Translations under genes and position numbers: made by a program
Source: Limnomonas spitsbergensis
Taxonomy: Eukaryota > Chlorophyta > Chlorophyceae > Chlamydomonadales
DNA: 64,000 bases
Direction: 5' to 3'
Assembly: GCA_037349105.1 (NCBI GenBank)
Contig: JAYJMM010000039.1
Coordinates: 6,168,501-6,232,500, forward strand
The notes under the pieces: model-generated
What the model was told of the DNA's origin: nothing
Database searches by the model: none
What the model saw: only the letters and a program-made list of their open reading frames with translations
Shown here: positions 52,434-63,470 of the stretch, one piece after another
How positions within the stretch are numbered: the first letter of the stretch is position 1
Layout of the letters: the number at the start of each line of letters is the position of its first letter

Positions 52434-54325
52434 CTGACGAGAGGGCGACAGAAGCTGATGTGGCACTTCGAATTCGAACCCAACCGATTTTGTTCGGAAA
52501 TGCTGTCCTGCTCAGCATTTGCACTGTCCGCGACGCCTGATGGATTCCTGATGGAGAGGTGACAGGCGCAGATGTTCGCAATGTATGTCCCCTTCGACCA
52601 GAGAGCCTTCGACACAGGCTATCGTATATCACTTTTCTTTTGACTTTACAAGGTGTGAGGCCGGCCGCCAACCCTAGAAAACCTGAGACGCGGACATACA
52701 CAAAAAACAGTCCGGGTGCGCATAGGGCCCTCGTCGGCAGCTGAGAGAAGGCGAGCAGGAACAGGAAAGGCACACGACCAACAAGCACTCACACGGCCGC
52801 AATAACTCATGCGTAGAAAGTAAGATTAAGGCCTTTAAAAAACTGGAACCCCGCCAAGACACCCCTCTATCTAGCTAAAGCACGCCACCCACCAGAATTC
52901 CACCCGAAAGCGGCTGCACACGTCACCACCAAACCCGAAAAGGGGATCCAACCTACAGAAGGAGACAAGAGCTGACAGGAAACCAGGAAAGGAGAAGCCT
53001 GGACACTAAGAGGGCAAAGGGCTGAGGAGTCCCTAAGGCATAACCCCCCACCCTCAAAGACACAACTCACATACCAGCAGCCAGCCATAAGGCCCAAACT
53101 ACCCCAAGGCCCGCACAACACGAAAAAAGAATCGCGAACAGGACAAGCATAACCGAAACCCGGGACTATGTCACAGAGGGGGCAAGAGGGGGCACAGTCA
53201 CCCAAATCACCCCTCGTACATGGCACATCTTGGTCGGTCTCGCCGTTCAGTCCAGCTCCCACCTATCGCGCTCCAGAACTCAGGTCTTCAGTGCAATGAC
53301 TTCATGACTTGCAAGCCTATGTAAATCCAACGCTCGCCCACATGGGCCAATCATTCGACGAGGTATTCTGCCAGAGGGGCATCGACCAGGGCCATCAGAC
53401 CACCATGTCTGGACATGCATGGCGAGACAGACGCAAACACAGCTGATGGGGTGAAGTTCTGGACCCCATAACCTATTTTGAAGTTTTGAGAGACCATGTT
53501 CAGTTGCTCACTGATTTCTCTTGAGGTTGCATACACACAGCCATGCTCACCAGCCACCAGCCCTAAACCCCACAGCCAATGAAGTTCTGGTCCCCGTACC
53601 GGTATTGCACATTCGATTCTTTTTGAGAATATGCGTACCATGTATGATTGCCACGCTTTATTTTTCTGATTTCTGATTATTCTGAATTTTGATTTCTATT
53701 GTGGTATACAGCCATGCTCATTGGAAGACCTCGTCTGGTCAAGTTCTGGATGGACATCTGGTCCACATCATCACTGTGGTGGTGATCTTGTTGATCAAAC
53801 AAAGTTCAAGAAAAAGTGCTACAACTGTGAACCAACCAGGTTTGTACAAACCGGCCGCTCGCGCTCGCGTTCGCGCTATGGGGTTTGCGTAGAGTTCGGC
53901 TGCTGTCAGAGGGTTTGCGTAGAGTTCCGCATTCAATAAATAACGTGCTGTTACTGTGTCACACGAACGCACCGGAAGGGCACGTGCATGCGGGCGAATG
54001 CCTTCGACCATAGCATCCAATGAGTCCAGTAATGCAAGGTTCAATGCTCCAAAATCGGGATCTTTGGAGTTTCCCCAAGTTTACGAAATTGTACGGCACA
54101 CGCACGCGCGGCTGAGAAGTGCAGCAGGCGGGTCCGATATGACCCTCATTTCTACAGTCACTGCGACAGTAGCGAACTAGCCGCGTTTTTCACTTTGCCA
54201 GCACCTGCAAAAGCTGCATTAGCCTTATCTCACGCCGCGCCCTCATTCTCAGCCGCGTCATTCTCCTCCGACTGAGTGCCTCGTCAATTTAAGGCAAGCA
54301 GCCCCAGAGCAGCACAACACTCACC
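52434..54325. other. Divergent intergenic region between phosphatase and coiled-coil gene
   Basis: 52434-52560 contains a diverged copy of phosphatase exon 1's start (GGAATCCATCAGGCGTC behind an acceptor). The remainder should hold both promoters and any first phosphatase exon. A minus-strand ORF at 53351-53641 (96 codons, MVRIFSKRIECAIPVRG) and one at 52867-53262 have no recognised motif. A 27-bp direct repeat (GGGTTTGCGTAGAGTTC) lies at 53880-53932. Confidence 0.45.
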
Positions 54326-57300
54326 ATGCCTTCCAAGGCGAAGGCGAAGAAGGATGGCCCCGCTAAGTTTGCGGATGAGGAGAATCTCGCCCGGGCTGAA
54401 ACCGAGGTGCTGTCCCTACAACGCCTGCTAGAGCTGCGCAGTTTTGAGGTGAGGGGATGGGAGCATGCAATTATGCAGCGGGCTGGTAGCATGACTGGCA
54501 TGGGTACCGTAGTTGTGCGGCCAGACCAGCAACTTCAGTGGCTGCAGGAACCAAGGTGTTCGAATTTCGGTACCAGCTGCAGTGCCACTAAGTAGGCCAT
54601 GCTATTGGCATGCATCTTGTACAAGATGTCCTGGTGGCAGTGCAACATGTAGCAATAATTCGGTATTCACACCTGGTGCTGCCCCTGCAACATCTGCCGG
54701 AGTGACGGAGCTCAGGAATTTGGAGGTGAGAGGATGGAGGCAACAGGTCAATGGCATCAATAATGACAGGTAGTAGTAGAAGTAGTAGAAGCTGGAACGA
54801 AGGTACTGCCTCAGTATCTCCCACCGGAATTCCAAAGTTACCAGGTGAGAGCAGCGCGCCGGCAGCCGTGTGCTGGTTGGACTTCTGACTGGCTGTCATG
54901 GGCTTGGAAGGCTCTGACACTAGTGCGAGATGCAACAAGGCAGCAACAGCGGGCAGCCAGAATCTCTTGTGGAGCAGCAGCAGGCCGGTAGAAGTATGCA
55001 CCGCGCTCACGCAGCATGGCCCTGAATGACATATGTAGTAAGCGCCTAAGCGGATGTGGCCCGCAACCAGATCGGCACGTGACCAGCAGCATGGCAGCTG
55101 GCAAGCAGCTGGCTGTTGTGCAGCAGTCATTGAGTAGAAGCAGAAGCTCATCAGTCAGAGCAGCAGAAGCAGCAGCGGTAGTGAGCAAAACATTAGTGGC
55201 AGCAGAGGCATTAGTGGCAGAAGCGGCAACAGAGGCCACGGCTCGGGTTACTAGAGCGGCTGGAGGTCCTGGGGCGACTGCTGGGGCAACCAGGGGTAGA
55301 GGAGAGAGGGGCGGTGCCGAGGTCCATGGGCGATTATCATGGGAGGGTTATAACATGGGTTGTATGGTGTGAGACGAAGAAGGGAGACAGTTGCTCATGA
55401 CAGCATCGTCGAATGAAGTGGTAGGCAAAGTGCCTAACGGCCTACCAGGTCATTAGCCACCACTGGGCCAATGTGGACCCAACCTGGACTGACCTGTGGC
55501 TGCTGGCCCATTCAGTAGGGCTTCCTGCTCCAAGAGGCCCTTATGGCTGTAGAACACGATGTGGCTGGTTCTTGCCGTATAATGCTACCTTGGCTTCGGG
55601 CTGAGGCGCCCTAAAAACCAAGATATCACGACATGGGATGGGTTAAGCCAGATTGTGCTCACATGATTTAAACGACGCTGATGTGGTTTTCGGAACTCTT
55701 GTGCAGGCGCTCGAGGCGCGACGGTCTGAGCGGCTGTGGCGCAATCGCAGCGAAGCCTTCTCATCAGCGCTGGGGCAGCAGAGGGAGGACACGCTGGACA
55801 TAACCAGTGACATGGTGAGAGCGGTGGAAAGAGCTGAATCGCAGCTGGATTGTAGCTGAAGAGTAGCTGAATTGTGGCTGGATTTTAGCTGAAGGACCTA
55901 CTCTTCAGTGCTGTGGTGGCAGCAGAGGACGCGCTGGACATCACCTGTGACATGGTGAGAGCAGGGGGCAGAAGCTAAATCACAGCTGGATTGTAGCTGA
56001 ACTGTAGCTGATCTATAGCTGAATCACAGATGAATGGAAGCTGAATTGCCTGAATCGTGGCTGAATCGTAGCTTAGGGACCAGCTCTTCAGTGCTGTGGT
56101 GGAAAGTGTTTTCAGGGTTTTTTTCGGCTTTTGATTTTAGCGGCCTAAGATGAGGCAGTACAAGAGCATGCAACAGCTGTGCCCAGATGAGGCAGTACAA
56201 GGGCGTGCAACAGCTGTGCCCAGATGAGGCAGTACAAGGGCGTGCAACAGCTGTGCCCAAACTGTCCATGCAAAAGCCGCTGTCCGAGCGATTGGCCAAC
56301 CACGCCTAAACTAATTCGGATCATTTTACAGTTTCTGGATTATATTTTAACTGTGTTCCACTTTATGTGTCTCAAGTGCGGCAGTACAACAACAGGCAGA
56401 AACAACTGTCCCAAGCGAGTGGCCGACCACGCCCAAATTTGAAATGTTCTACAGCATTTTCCAACTGTCTTCGAATCGTGTTTGAATTCGTGTGTTGCAG
56501 GTGCGGCAGTACAAGGCCAAGCAGGAACAGCTTTCAAAGCGGTTGGCCGACCTCCAATCACAGAACAAGGCGCTGAAGGAGACTCTGAGCACAAAAGACG
56601 AGGAGATCTCAAAGCTGCAGGTACGTGTGGGGCTGGTGGCGGTTGGTCGGTTGGAGTTGGTTGGGGTACAAGGGGGTCTCAAAGCTGCAGGTATGTGTGG
56701 TGGCACTTGGGCGGTTGGAGGCGGTAGGGGGCCGAGTAAATCTCAAAGCTGCAGGTATGTGTGGTGGCACTTGGGCGGTTGGAGGCGGTAGGGGGCCGAG
56801 TAAATCTCAAAGCTGCAGGTAAGTGTGGGGCTGGTGCAGTTGGGCGGTTGGACGCGGTTGGGGGGCCGAGGATATCTTAAAGCTGCAGGTATGTGGGGGG
56901 CTGGTGGCTGTTGGGCAGTTGGAGGTGGATGGGTGGACGAGGAGATCTCAAACCTTCAGGTGTGTGGGGGGCTGGTGGCATGTGAGCGATTGGCGGCGGT
57001 TGGGGGGTGAGGAGATCTCAAAGCTGCAGGTAAGTGTGGGGCTGGTGGCTGTTGGGCGGTTTGAGGCGGTTGGGGGCCGAGAAAATCTCAAAGCTACAGG
57101 TCTGTGTGGGGCTGGTGCAGTTGGGCGGTTGGAGGCGGTTGGGGGGCGAGGAGATCTCAAAGCTGCAGGTAAGTGTGGGGCTGGTGGCAGTTCAGCGATT
57201 GGCGGCGGTTGGGGGATGAGGAAATCTCAAAGCTGCAAGTATGTGTGGGGGTGGGGGTGGTTGGGCGGTTGGAGGTGGTTGGGGGACGAGGGGGTCTCAA

Positions 57301-59503
57301 AGCTGCAGGTGTGTGGGGGGCTGGTGGCGGTTGGGCGGTTGGAGGCGGTTGGGGGGCCAGGAGATCTTAAAGCTGCAGGTATGTGTGGGGATGGTGGCAG
57401 TTGGACGGTAGAAGGTGTGTGGGGAACGAGGGGATCTTAAAGGTGCAGGTGTGTGGGGGACTGGTGGCCGTTTTGGGCATTTGGAGGTGGATTGGGGGAC
57501 GAGGAGATCTCAACTTAGCTGCAAGTGTGGAGGGGGCTGGTAGCAATTGGGCGGTTGGAGGTGGTTGGGGGACGAGGAGATCTCAAATCTGCAGGTATGT
57601 GCGGGAATGGTGGTGGTTGGGCGGTTTGTGGCTCTTGGGGGGCAAGGAGACCTCAAACTCGACAAGCTGCAGATAGGAGTGAGGCTGGTGGTGGGGGTCC
57701 CCTGACCCCTGGGTTTAGGGTCGAGGTTTAGGACTTTGGACAGTGCGGAAGAATCAATGTATTATACATACATGCGACAAGGTTCATATCCTTAAAGGCT
57801 TAAAGGCACCATTTGCGCACCCGGTTAGGGTGGAAAGCTTAATTCAACTCCGCGCACCGCTGATTTTTTTATTAATTATTAGCGCGCAGCATGTCCGCGC
57901 ACCCCAATAATTATGTAAGTACGAGCGGAGTCAAAGTGGTTCTACGGTATGTTACCTTTATCACAATTTCGGAAATGGTGGCCTATTTTGTGCAATATTG
58001 AGCCCCAAGAATTAAATTTGGGTCCCCAGGCGGTAAGTGCGCATTTCTTCAGCTCAGGCAGAGCACTGAACTGGCCTGCACTCTGTGGTGAAGTGACGCG
58101 TGACCCTGGGTGTGACTGTGTGACCAGGTGTGAACATATGTCACCCTGGTGTGACTGTGCGTGTGACCAGGTGTGAACATATGTGCCCCTGGCATGACTG
58201 TGTGGCCAGGTGTGAACATATGCAGCCCTGAGTGTGACTATGTGACCAGGTGTGAACATTTGTGACCATGGTCACAACTGTGTGAATGTACGATCGTTGG
58301 TGTGAATGCGTTTGGTGACATTGACATGTGTGACATGCACGTGCACAGTAGTGTGACCATGTGGGATATGTGGGACCAGGTGAATAGTAATGTAATAGAT
58401 TGTGACCATCTTTTGCTGGTGCAGGATGAGCAGGAGGCTACTCGCAAGGCACGTGAGTCGGAGGCAGCAAATTTCCATCGCAGGGTTGAGGACATGCAGC
58501 TTGAGTTCCAGCAGATGCTCCGGGACGCCCTGGGCAAGGTAAGCGTGGCGAGGTAGCGAGGGACATCTTTGCTTGGCATGGGATATGGAGAGCGAGGCTC
58601 TGCCACCTCTGCCGCAGGGTAGAGGACATGCAGCTTGAGTTCAGCAGATGCTCCGGGACGCCCTGGGCAAGGTGAGGCCAAAAGTGCAGGATTGGTAGAG
58701 GACATGCAGCTTTAGTTCCAGCAGATGCTCCGGGACGCCCTGGGCAAGGTAAGGTGGAAAGTGCAAGGTACGTGCGGCCCGCCCGGACAATCAGCGTAGG
58801 TAGCGAGGGAGTTCTCTGCTTGGCATGGGATACAGAGAGTGAGGCTCTGCCACCTCTGCCGCACCTCCTTGTTATACTTATTCAGCGCAAGGTAGAGGGC
58901 ATGCAGCTTGAGTTTCAGCAGATCCTCCGGGACGCCCTGGGCAAGGTGATTTTTACGCCATCCCATAAATCCTGTCACTGGGTCAACAAAGCACACCCAT
59001 AAGAGGAAACCACCGTGAGGAAGTTGCTTCTTTCTTTTTGCCTCATGGTAACGGCGCGGATGTGGCAAGGGCCCCAAGCTGCGTTGTTTCCTGAACCTCC
59101 ATGCCCTAATAGGTCGTAGCATTCTTCCTTTCTTTCCGGGACGCCTTGGGCAAGGTGAGGCCAACAGTGCAAGATCGGTAGCGAGGGGTTTCTTTGCTTG
59201 GCATGTATAGGATATGGAGATCGAGGCTCTGCCATCTCTGCCGCACCTCCTTGTTATCCTCCGTCAGCAGAAGCAGTTATTACGGTTGTTGCTCATGTTG
59301 TTGCTTCTATTGCTGCTGTTTATGCCGTTGCTGCCGTTGTTGTTGTTGTTGCCGCTGTTGTTGCTGCCACAGCTGCTGCCGCTGCCGCCGCCTATGTTGC
59401 TTTTGTTGCCGCCAGTGCTATCCTTTATCCCTTTTTGCTCTGCCCTGTCCTTTCTGTTGCTTCGTAGATGCATGAGAGGCTAGCTCACAAGATGACGGAC
59501 TAG
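54326..59503 (+). CDS. Small coiled-coil protein, dynein regulatory complex-like (5 exons)
   Basis: Exons 54326-54448, 55707-55814, 56501-56620, 58425-58538, 59468-59503, all phase 0, joining to 166 residues with stop TAG. The start is the ATG in CACCATGCC, with no upstream frame. The N-terminus is basic (MPSKAKAKKDG), then almost continuous charged alpha-helix: ETEVLSLQRLLELRS, RSERLWRNRSEAFSSALGQQ, REDTLDITSDMVRQYK, LSKRLADLQSQNKALKETLS, RRVEDMQLEFQQMLRDALGK, and the tail MHERLAHKMTD. The Met-Lys-rich start, the REDTLDIT-x-DM-x-RQYK core and the size resemble small nexin-dynein regulatory complex subunits (DRC12/CCDC153 type). That is from memory, so the family call is moderate while the gene model is strong. 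It predicts a ciliated cell. Exon edges are extensively duplicated in its introns. Confidence 0.85.
54685..54735 (+). repeat. Copy of coiled-coil exon 1 donor edge
   Basis: GAGCTCAGGAATTTGGAGGT followed by GAGAGGATGG parallels the exon 1 end GAGCTGCGCAGTTTTGAGGT followed by GAGGGGATGG. Confidence 0.75.
55850..56085. repeat. TGTAGCTGAA motif run with exon 2 donor copy
   Basis: TTGTAGCTGAA-type words flank a partial copy of exon 2's end (GCGCTGGACATCACCTGTGA, then CATGGTGAGAGC) at about 55929-55960. Confidence 0.85.
56145..56430 (+). repeat. Copies of coiled-coil exon 3 start
   Basis: Three tandem 37-bp copies (GATGAGGCAGTACAAGGGCG) at 56147-56257 and one longer copy at 56373-56430 (TGCGGCAGTACAACAACAGG) mirror the start of exon 3 (GTGCGGCAGTACAAGGCCAA). 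The longer copy also extends into CAAGCGAGTGGCCGACC. Confidence 0.9.
56621..57680 (+). repeat. About 62-70-bp array carrying the exon 3 donor edge, about 16 copies
   Basis: Each unit contains GAGGAGATCTCAAAGCTGCA followed by GGTATGTGTGG, i.e. the DEEISKLQ end of exon 3 plus its donor, and a G-rich GGTTGGGCGGTTGGAGGCGG tail. Frames stay open for up to 205 codons. Most copies preserve the donor, but none shows a clear acceptor. Confidence 0.94.
57720..58120. other. Unique intron segment before coiled-coil exon 4
   Basis: Non-repetitive AT-richer text between two repeat blocks; includes CGCGCACC words (57810-57905). No exon seen. Confidence 0.5.
58110..58310. repeat. About 45-bp repeat (GACCAGGTGTGAACATATGT)
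   Basis: Four or five diverged copies upstream of coiled-coil exon 4. Confidence 0.88.
58539..59175 (+). repeat. Four copies of coiled-coil exon 4 donor edge
   Basis: The exon 4 end (CTCCGGGACGCCCTGGGCAA with GGTRAG) recurs at about 58650, 58730, 58927 and 59135, most with GAGGACATGCAGCTTGAGTT upstream. They alternate with three copies of GAGGCTCTGCCACCTCTGCC text. Confidence 0.92.
59264..59455. repeat. GTTGYTGCC triplet microsatellite
   Basis: Imperfect GTT/GCT/GCC triplets immediately before the last coiled-coil exon. Open in all frames, with ORFs of about 90 codons that are not genes. Confidence 0.92.
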
Positions 59504-59965
59504 CTTTCTCTCCGACGCACATACAACCGACGGTCACAATGGAACTTCTGGCGGCGCCTCATGCACGCTAGCTCAAAAGACGGCAGACTAGATCTCTCTC
59601 CGGTGCACAACATTGGCAACATTTGGCAACAATGAAACTTCTGGCGCCCCATGCACGCTAGCTCTTAAGACGTCAGACCAGCTTTCTCTCTGACGCACAA
59701 TGGTAACAAGGGAAACCTTGGCGCCCCATGCACGCTAGCTCAAAAGACGTCAGCTTTTTCTCCGATGCACATACAGTGGCAACAACGGAAGCCCTGGCGC
59801 CCCATGTACGATAGCTCAAAAGACGGAAGACCGGCTTTCATGTTTGTGGCCAAAAATGGTAAGGAAGGTAGCCATGGCGCCCCATGCACGCTAGCTCTTA
59901 AGACGGAAGACCAACTTTCAAGTTGAATGCCAATGGTCACTGTCCGCGCACGTCTTTTGGCACAG
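59504..59965 (+). repeat. Copies of the last coiled-coil exon in the 3' flank
   Basis: Five or six about 75-bp copies of the final exon region (CATGCACGCTAGCTCAAAAG, then GACGGCAGACTAG) follow the stop codon, separated by CAATGGTAACAA and GGCGCCC text. Confidence 0.88.
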
Positions 59966-59969
59966 AATG

Positions 59970-61675
59970 GCAACAATGGCCCTTTGGTCACGCCATGCTC
60001 GTGAGCTTTACAAAGACAGCAGGCAGGCTCACATGTTCACATATTTGGTGTTTGTGGTCATGTCTCTCTCTCACCTTATGCAAGGCGGACAATGGTAGCT
60101 ATGCACAGCGTGAAAGCATATGGACGGCTCGTTTCTGTTGGTATGGTACTTGTCGAGTTGTCGGCGCTGTTTCCTTAACTCTCACTTCCCCCACGGGGCG
60201 TAGTTTTCTTCTTTTCTTCTTCTGGTACTTGTCGGGTATCCATGGATGGCAAACCACACACAACGACTGAAAAAAAACGTGGAGACCTGTACTGTATAGT
60301 TTAAGTGATGTGATAGCAGGGGCATGTCAGGCCCATGTCGTTGTTTTCTTTGGGCTTCTCTGCTGCACCAAGGGGTTTGTTCATGTGCCACTGGCTGGCT
60401 GGCCAGTGGCTGCATGCAGGCGTCCGTGTTGACCGAGGGGAGCACTGCGTTTTTGCATGCTGTCTCAGCTTACCTAGTGCCCGAGTTTCCATGTGCCTTC
60501 ACATGGCTTCGGCCTAGGCTGCGCTGTTTCCTTAACTTTCACGTCTGTCTCCCATGGGGTGTAGCTCTTTTCCATCTTGGAGCAAGCTTGATGTGAATTT
60601 TTTATAAAATGTGATGCTCGGTTGGACTGTAAAAACTTCACAAGCTTAGTGTAATGTTGTACTGTTGTGTGCACCTTCTTTTTGGATGAATGGTGCCATC
60701 CTTCATCTTTGTGTGATGAAAAGGGTGATCATCTCGCAACTTCGCTTCACACACTGTATTTTCCCTATTTTTGTAGGCCGTGTTCGTCTCAAATCCCTTT
60801 GCACCCACCTCACTTTTCTGATTGGGTACAGTGGGGCTTATCGTCCGTATTAAAAACAAATTTGTTTGGGAGTTCCTTCCTTCTCCGGCCCGGCGGGCCT
60901 GCAGCTACACTTGGTAGGACACATCGGTTATACCGTTTGTCAACAGGTGCCTTAGCCATGCATTCTTTGGGCTACGTCCTGGATGGGTGCGTCAGTCATG
61001 CGCAACAGAGTTCCCTGACTTTTGAGTTTTTTGAAGGCTACTGTACTCTCTTTAGGGGCAAGGGTACGGTTTGCCTGTCCTTTTCGTGTTGTTCTTGGTG
61101 AACTTGCTTTCCTTTCTTTCCTCGTGTGCCTTCTCCCTTGACTTTCCTGGCTGACTTATGTTTGCCGACATGGCCGAGCTTTATCTAAGCAGGGCCCAGA
61201 TAGAGGCGTAACGTCATGAACGGAGCAACCTCACTTCGTACAATTGTAGGTGGGCTAGTGGTTGGCCTGGGTGTCATGGGGGCGCTGTTTCCCCCCTGAC
61301 ATCTTCCGTGCCTCGACGGGGTGCAAGTTTTTCTCTTTCAAGGTTGGGGATATCACCTCATGCAACCCCTGAATATCCCTCCCCCCAAAACACAACTGTT
61401 TAGAACAGTGCATACCCGCTGGGCCCTGCTGAACGCTCGGCCACGTGTGGCTGGTAGGGAACGACTAAGCTCAATTCCAGGATTTCCAGCTACGATGCAC
61501 AGCCTGGGCCATGGTGCAGCCATACCATCCTCCTAGGTGAGGGGGCAGTAACATGGGACCCGGCGCTCTAGTCGGGGGGGGAGAGAAGATTGTGTGGCGG
61601 GTTCGATCCCTCAACCTCTGGGTATGGATGCACAACACAACTGTGTGGGTCATTACCATGCGACTGGTGTGTGGT
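59970..61675 (+). mobile_element. Diverged dispersed-repeat fragments
   Basis: The segment GCGCTGTTTCCTTAACTYTC followed by a CCACGGGGCGTAG-type line and T-rich text occurs near 60162, 60520 and 61287, and inverted near 63260-63320. The end near 61210 (GGGCCCAGATAGAGGCGTAA) matches the LINE tail at 39313. Probably truncated non-LTR elements; no intact ORF. Confidence 0.45.
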
Positions 61676-61945
61676 TGTTTGCCATAGGGGCGCTGTTTGC
61701 TGCTGGCTGTCCTAGTTCCTTTTGTGCATGAATCGGTTTATGGGCACATGTATGGCCCTTGCATCAAATGTGATGCTCTGCTGGTCTGGAAACATGAGCA
61801 CAAACGTAACATTGGGTGCCAACTGCCCAGAAGAAGCATGGCATTCTCGTCCATGTCAAAATTTAAAGCATTGCGCATTAGTTTAGAGTCCACGCGGGCG
61901 AGCCTTTTGAGCTGGGCCCATGGGTGCAACGTTATCGATCGTCGA
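61676..61945 (+). mobile_element. Dispersed repeat copy with LINE-like end
   Basis: Contains GGCTGTCCTAGTTCCTTTTG, GCATCAAATGTGATGCTC and, at 61912, GCTGGGCCCATGGGTGCAAC. The first part matches the inverted copy at 46670-46850; the end matches 39310-39330. Confidence 0.55.
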
Positions 61946-62940
61946 CTGGAATACCGAACCAATCAACCAAATAAAGCCTAACAAAACATTAGACAACGAG
62001 AGTATGATACCATGGTGTCTATTTTATGGGTGCAATTCTTGTACAGTACTGGAAGCGGGCGTAAGGAAAAAAAAGCGATTATTAAGCCCAATTAATAAGA
62101 CATCCATGGGCCCCCGTGGAGGCGTGGACCCTCACGAAGCTCTCCGGTTATCCAGAGTAAGGATGCCTACTTTTTGTTGCCCGAAGTACGGAAATGCAGT
62201 AAAGAGAACATTGCCATTGGCCTCTGCCATCAAATTTGAAACAATTGCACAATGGACTCATATTTGGGATATAGAAAGGAACAGAACTGTGCATTTTCCT
62301 GCATGCCGCGATGAGTTTCATAACTGCAAATCTGCCGGTTTGGGGGCACCTGACTGAGTGCCCCATCACAGCAAGCATTATTTGCGATTTTTGGTACTTC
62401 ACACGGTACACTTCTTTCTCCTCTCTTACGCTGATTATATTTCCATTTCCAGGGCACGTACGGGGGATGCGCGTCATCGGCAGGTGGCCCAGAATGGGGG
62501 GGAAGTTCCCCACCATAGGTCCCTGGGGAACCCCATGGAGGTAAAAATTCAAAAATGCAGGTTGGGGCCTGTTCTTGGCGCCATTACATAACCGATACAG
62601 TACTTCAGTACCCAGTACATCATAAATTACAGCAGAATGGCCAATTTCAAGGACCAGCACCAATACCGGTACATTTACGGAATACTGACATTTTACTGCT
62701 TTGAGACGCAGTGTGACTAGTGTGACACATTGCATTCTTCTATAACTGGACCGTCTTATACGGCGTGGTTGTTGGTCCAACTCTAGTCATGCATGCGCCT
62801 CGACTGAACATACCGCAAGAAAGCATATCCTGACCCCCCCCTCTCCTATGTCTCCCACCTCCCTTTTCCCCTCTCAAAACAGATTGCGTTACTAATTTCC
62901 CTCCCCACCCGTATCGCCAGCAAACCATTACACACAATGG
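61946..62940. other. Unassigned region
   Basis: Non-repetitive; the minus-strand ORF of 210 codons at 62148-62780 has no recognised motif or repeat. Could be old transposon sequence. Confidence 0.3.
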
Positions 62941-62959
62941 GCTTCCGGGCGGAAGCGTC

Positions 62960-63010
62960 TAAGCTGCAACAACAACAACAAAAACAGCAACAACAGCAGC
63001 AACAACAGAT
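62960..63010. repeat. (CAA/CAG)n microsatellite
   Basis: Imperfect CAACAACAGCAG run. Confidence 0.9.
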
Positions 63011-63156
63011 CCCAACAACTACAGAATCACCAAGATCTCCTCCTCACACGCAATCTCACACAAGCCTCCCTCCTTGCAACCCCTTCAAGGCTTTGCACGA
63101 TTGCACCTAAGAAACAAATCTTTTGCATGGTTACAAGCAGCTAAACATGGATGCTC

Positions 63157-63232
63157 ATACAGCATACAGCATACAGCATACAGCATACAGCATACAGCAT
63201 ACAGCATACAGCATACAGCATACAGCATAACC
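63157..63232. repeat. (AGCATAC)n heptamer microsatellite
   Basis: About 11 perfect tandem copies of a 7-bp unit. Confidence 0.95.
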
Positions 63233-63470
63233 GGTATGCGGCATCTCATACCTAAGGTAAGAAAGAAAGAAAACTACGCCCCCCTGGGGCGTGCGGGTTA
63301 AGGGAACAGCGCAGCTCGGGGCCGAAGCCACGTACGCACCATTACCATCAAACAAGAGGTAAGTGACAGTGCAGCATGATCTTTCCGAGCGTAAGACTTC
63401 CTGTGTTGCAACGTTGCAAGGTTGCAATGTTGCAAGGTGACAACCCTCCTAGTACCGGTAGGGGCCCAAT

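Noticed and set aside
56823..57440. 205-codon Gly/Trp-rich plus-strand ORF
   Set aside because: The exon 3 donor array read through; ends in repeat text, without an acceptor or start context.
59194..59483. Plus-strand ORFs of about 90 codons, Cys- or Leu-rich
   Set aside because: GTT/GCT triplet microsatellite read in three frames, directly before the last coiled-coil exon.
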